Both the position numbers and the translations under genes were made by a program. A DNA stretch of 63,538 bases from Stentor coeruleus (lineage: Eukaryota; Ciliophora; Heterotrichea; Heterotrichida; Stentoridae): NCBI GenBank assembly GCA_001970955.1, contig MPUH01000347.1:1-63538 (forward strand), read 5' to 3'. Below are positions 62,001-63,538 of this stretch, one piece after another; positions within the stretch are counted from its first letter, which is position 1, and each line of letters starts with the position of its first letter. The notes beneath the pieces are model-generated. The model was not told the origin of the DNA. It searched no databases and saw nothing but the letters and a program-made list of their open reading frames with translations.

Positions 62001-62089
62001 ATATGAGAGCATTTAATACAGAAGAGTTTGCCACTACAGCTGTTGCATTGTCTTGCTGGCTTTTCACTACAGGCGCTACACTGGAGCAT
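59050..62089 (-). CDS. B-box-like/coiled-coil/WD40 repeat protein, interrupted by an assembly join
   Basis: The 5' part (from ATG 62087-62089) encodes a Cys/His-rich B-box-like finger (CSACSEKPARQCNSC...FCIKC...H...H) and a coiled coil. The 3' part encodes about 13-14 WD40 repeats (e.g. ISGSDDKTIRIWNL, each ending GH...V.S.AIT.D). The WD part has no ATG of its own and is the continuation. The N at 61605 and the duplicated 85 bp (61520-61604 and 61641-61725), with 35 extra bases, are an assembly artefact. Collapsing them gives 972 aa in one frame. The protein is a propeller scaffold with an oligomerising N-terminal module. The 3' end is duplicated at 62869-63538. Confidence 0.93.
61520..61725. 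other. Assembly join: 85-bp duplication and 35 unmatched bases around an N
   Basis: 61520-61604 is identical to 61641-61725. An N (61605) and 35 unique bases (61606-61640) lie between. In the right-hand contig the frame ends in those 35 bases, in the left-hand contig it continues into the WD40 part. The 35 bases may be a chimeric end or sequence from a paralogue. Confidence 0.92.
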
Positions 62090-62868
62090 ATTTATTACAA
62101 TGTGCTACTTAATTTTTTTATATGCATAATGAAGTATGGAGTAACTAGTTTTAGCTTGATTTTTAATAATAAAATACTTTACCAGATGAATATCTTGGGA
62201 GAGGATAGCTTAGGGTATATTGAATATAAAATTATTAATATATTTTCGGAGTTTAATTATATTCTCTTTTTTAAAGAAGATATAGTTGGAATAGGGAAAT
62301 ATTTTATTCAAATCTTCATTAAAGCATGATTTGATATAGGATTGATAATATTAGGGTATAAAAATCATTATTATTGAATCTATCAATTAAAGCTAGGTTT
62401 TTTAGTATTTAAGCAAACTGGTTTAGTGCATTTTTATATAGGAATTAATAGCTGAGATTAATATTTTAGCTTTAGTACTATAAAATTTCTTTATGATTAA
62501 TGTGCTTTCTTTGAGATGGAAAAATCTATTTTTGGATTAGAAGAATACTTATCTTAGGGTAATTACGGAAAAATCCTACTATCATAACTTTAAAATTGTA
62601 TAGGTATTCTATATGTAAGTTTATAAAATTTTATATGCAAATTATCTCATTCAATAAACTTGAAATAAACTAATCAAAAAACTATAATCTTTAGATTTTA
62701 TAAAAACATTAGCATCAATCAGAATAATTGTTTGAATATACGACCTTAAGGGCTACTAAATTAAAAATCTCATACTCCTTGTGCCTAAAAATCAATAACA
62801 AAATTTCAAAAATTAATTTCATTACACAGTAAAATTCCTCTATCTCAAAATAAGTAAATTTAATCAAA
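62090..62868. other. Intergenic region
   Basis: 5' flank of the B-box/WD40 gene and the 3' flank of the next, paralogous gene (62720-62868 matches 58900-59049). No gene is recognised; the ORF reading into it from 61985 overlaps a coding region and is a shadow. Confidence 0.4.
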
Positions 62869-63538
62869 CTAACTATTCGCTATAACAACTTGAGGCATGA
62901 GGAAATCCTCAAAACAAGAATCTTCATTATAGAATACCTCAAATTCTTTATTAAAAAGCATTCCATGAGTCATTGTATTCAAATCAATATTATATACTGA
63001 AATTCCAAAACCAGAACTGAGAAAAACTTTATTCTCAAGTTTGCTAACAAAAACCCCATGAAATGGAATATTATCTGGAATATTTAATATAACAACAATT
63101 TTTTCCCTGTTAAAATTCCACACTTTAACTGTCATATCATCATATAAACCTACAACATACTTACAATCATCAGTTACAGCAACACTTTTAACTTTTTTAT
63201 TTTTACATATTAACTCTTTTTCAATTTGTCTTTTAAGAACACTCCATACCATAATTGAACCATCATCACACCCTGATACAACAAATTTATCATCACTAGT
63301 GATTGCTATGCTGTTAACTGTAGATCCGCATTCTTTTGGGACTTTTCTTTTAGTTTTTGTAGCTAATTCCCAAACTCTTATATTTTTTACTTCAGCTATT
63401 GATGATCCTGATATAATGAATTTACTATCATTTGTTACTGCAACACAGCCAACTTCTGATTTGTGTCCTCGAAGAATGGCTTCTTGTTTTTTATTTAGGA
63501 GGTTCCATATTATGAGATTTTTATCATCTGATCCTGAG
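62869..63538 (-). CDS. WD40-repeat protein, paralogue of the 59050 gene, cut by window end
   Basis: The frame is open from the stop (62869) to the window edge and encodes about five WD repeats. They match the C-terminal part of the neighbouring protein almost residue by residue (KNKKVKSVAVT...YKYVVGLYDDMTVKVWN, IPDNIPFHGVFVSK, MTHGMLF, CFEDFLMPQ). Differences scattered along it indicate an older tandem duplicate. No start is visible because the gene continues beyond 63538. The internal ATG at 63250-63252 is only a codon in the frame. Confidence 0.9.
   Translation of the reverse strand, partial: SGSDDKNLIIWNLLNKKQEAILRGHKSEVGCVAVTNDSKFIISGSSIAEVKNIRVWELATKTKRKVPKECGSTVNSIAITSDDKFVVSGCDDGSIMVWSVLKRQIEKELICKNKKVKSVAVTDDCKYVVGLYDDMTVKVWNFNREKIVVILNIPDNIPFHGVFVSKLENKVFLSSGFGISVYNIDLNTMTHGMLFNKEFEVFYNEDSCFEDFLMPQVVIANS

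Noticed and set aside
61985..62329. Plus-strand ORF over the B-box-like start
   Set aside because: Shadow of the minus-strand gene and AT-rich flank.

Overview
The window reads as macronuclear DNA of a heterotrich ciliate close to Stentor. It is AT-rich and densely packed with uninterrupted genes on both strands. Stops are standard: TAA, TAG and TGA all end obvious genes and none is read through. The only introns I can prove are 15-16 nt GT...AG elements, a size that is characteristic of Stentor. The proteins are eukaryotic throughout (NOP58, PDH E1-beta, clathrin light chain, a kinesin, a CDPK, a sorting nexin).

Layout. 0.1-8.1 kb: a MAPK-like pseudokinase, a coiled-coil protein, a ribosomal-L1-domain protein, a SIN1/TORC2-like protein and two ciliate-specific proteins. 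8.7-16.8 kb: a B-box-like/coiled-coil protein, a calcium-binding EF-hand protein, a dual-specificity phosphatase with gelsolin-like flanks, and a coiled-coil protein. 17.4-26.1 kb: a myristoylated CDPK split by two 15-nt introns, an LRR protein sharing a 37-bp divergent promoter with PDH E1-beta, clathrin light chain, an EDC4-like protein, an FYR-domain nuclear protein (one 15-nt intron), and a PX sorting nexin (one 16-nt intron). 26.5-38.3 kb: a small unknown, an STPGR/SHIPPO-repeat protein, an AGC kinase, a VHS-like protein, a kinesin-12-like motor and a PH-CAMK kinase. 38.05-44.28 kb: a roughly 3.2-kb tandem segmental duplication carrying two intact copies of an unknown 290-aa gene plus a dead 5' fragment of the PH-CAMK kinase. 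44.6-54.3 kb: tRNA-Gln(TTG), a SUKH protein, an IQ-motif protein (one 15-nt intron), two membrane proteins, a beta-propeller-like protein, adenine/adenosine deaminase, NOP58 and a small unknown. 56.2-63.5 kb: a cluster of B-box-like/coiled-coil/WD40 genes, one cut by the window end.

The outstanding observation is in that last cluster. Between the main exon and the last exon of the minus-strand gene at 56194-58375, 601 bp can be parsed end to end as 29 consecutive GT...AG units of 14-17 nt (27 of them 15 or 16 nt). The units either abut directly or are separated by 3, 9 or 36 nt, always a multiple of three. If every unit is removed, the spacers join into a 52-codon open frame (many codons assembled across one-codon microexons) that links a half WD40 blade upstream to its other half downstream. 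A 51-bp unit (36-nt exon plus 15-nt intron) is repeated three times inside it. I know of no described precedent for such a tandem mini-intron array.

Two single-N positions (50540 and 61605) are contig joins with unmerged duplicated ends. Each interrupts a real gene, and in both cases collapsing the duplicate restores one continuous frame. Intergenic DNA shows a strong strand asymmetry: on the sense strand it is A/C-rich upstream of genes and G/T-rich downstream.
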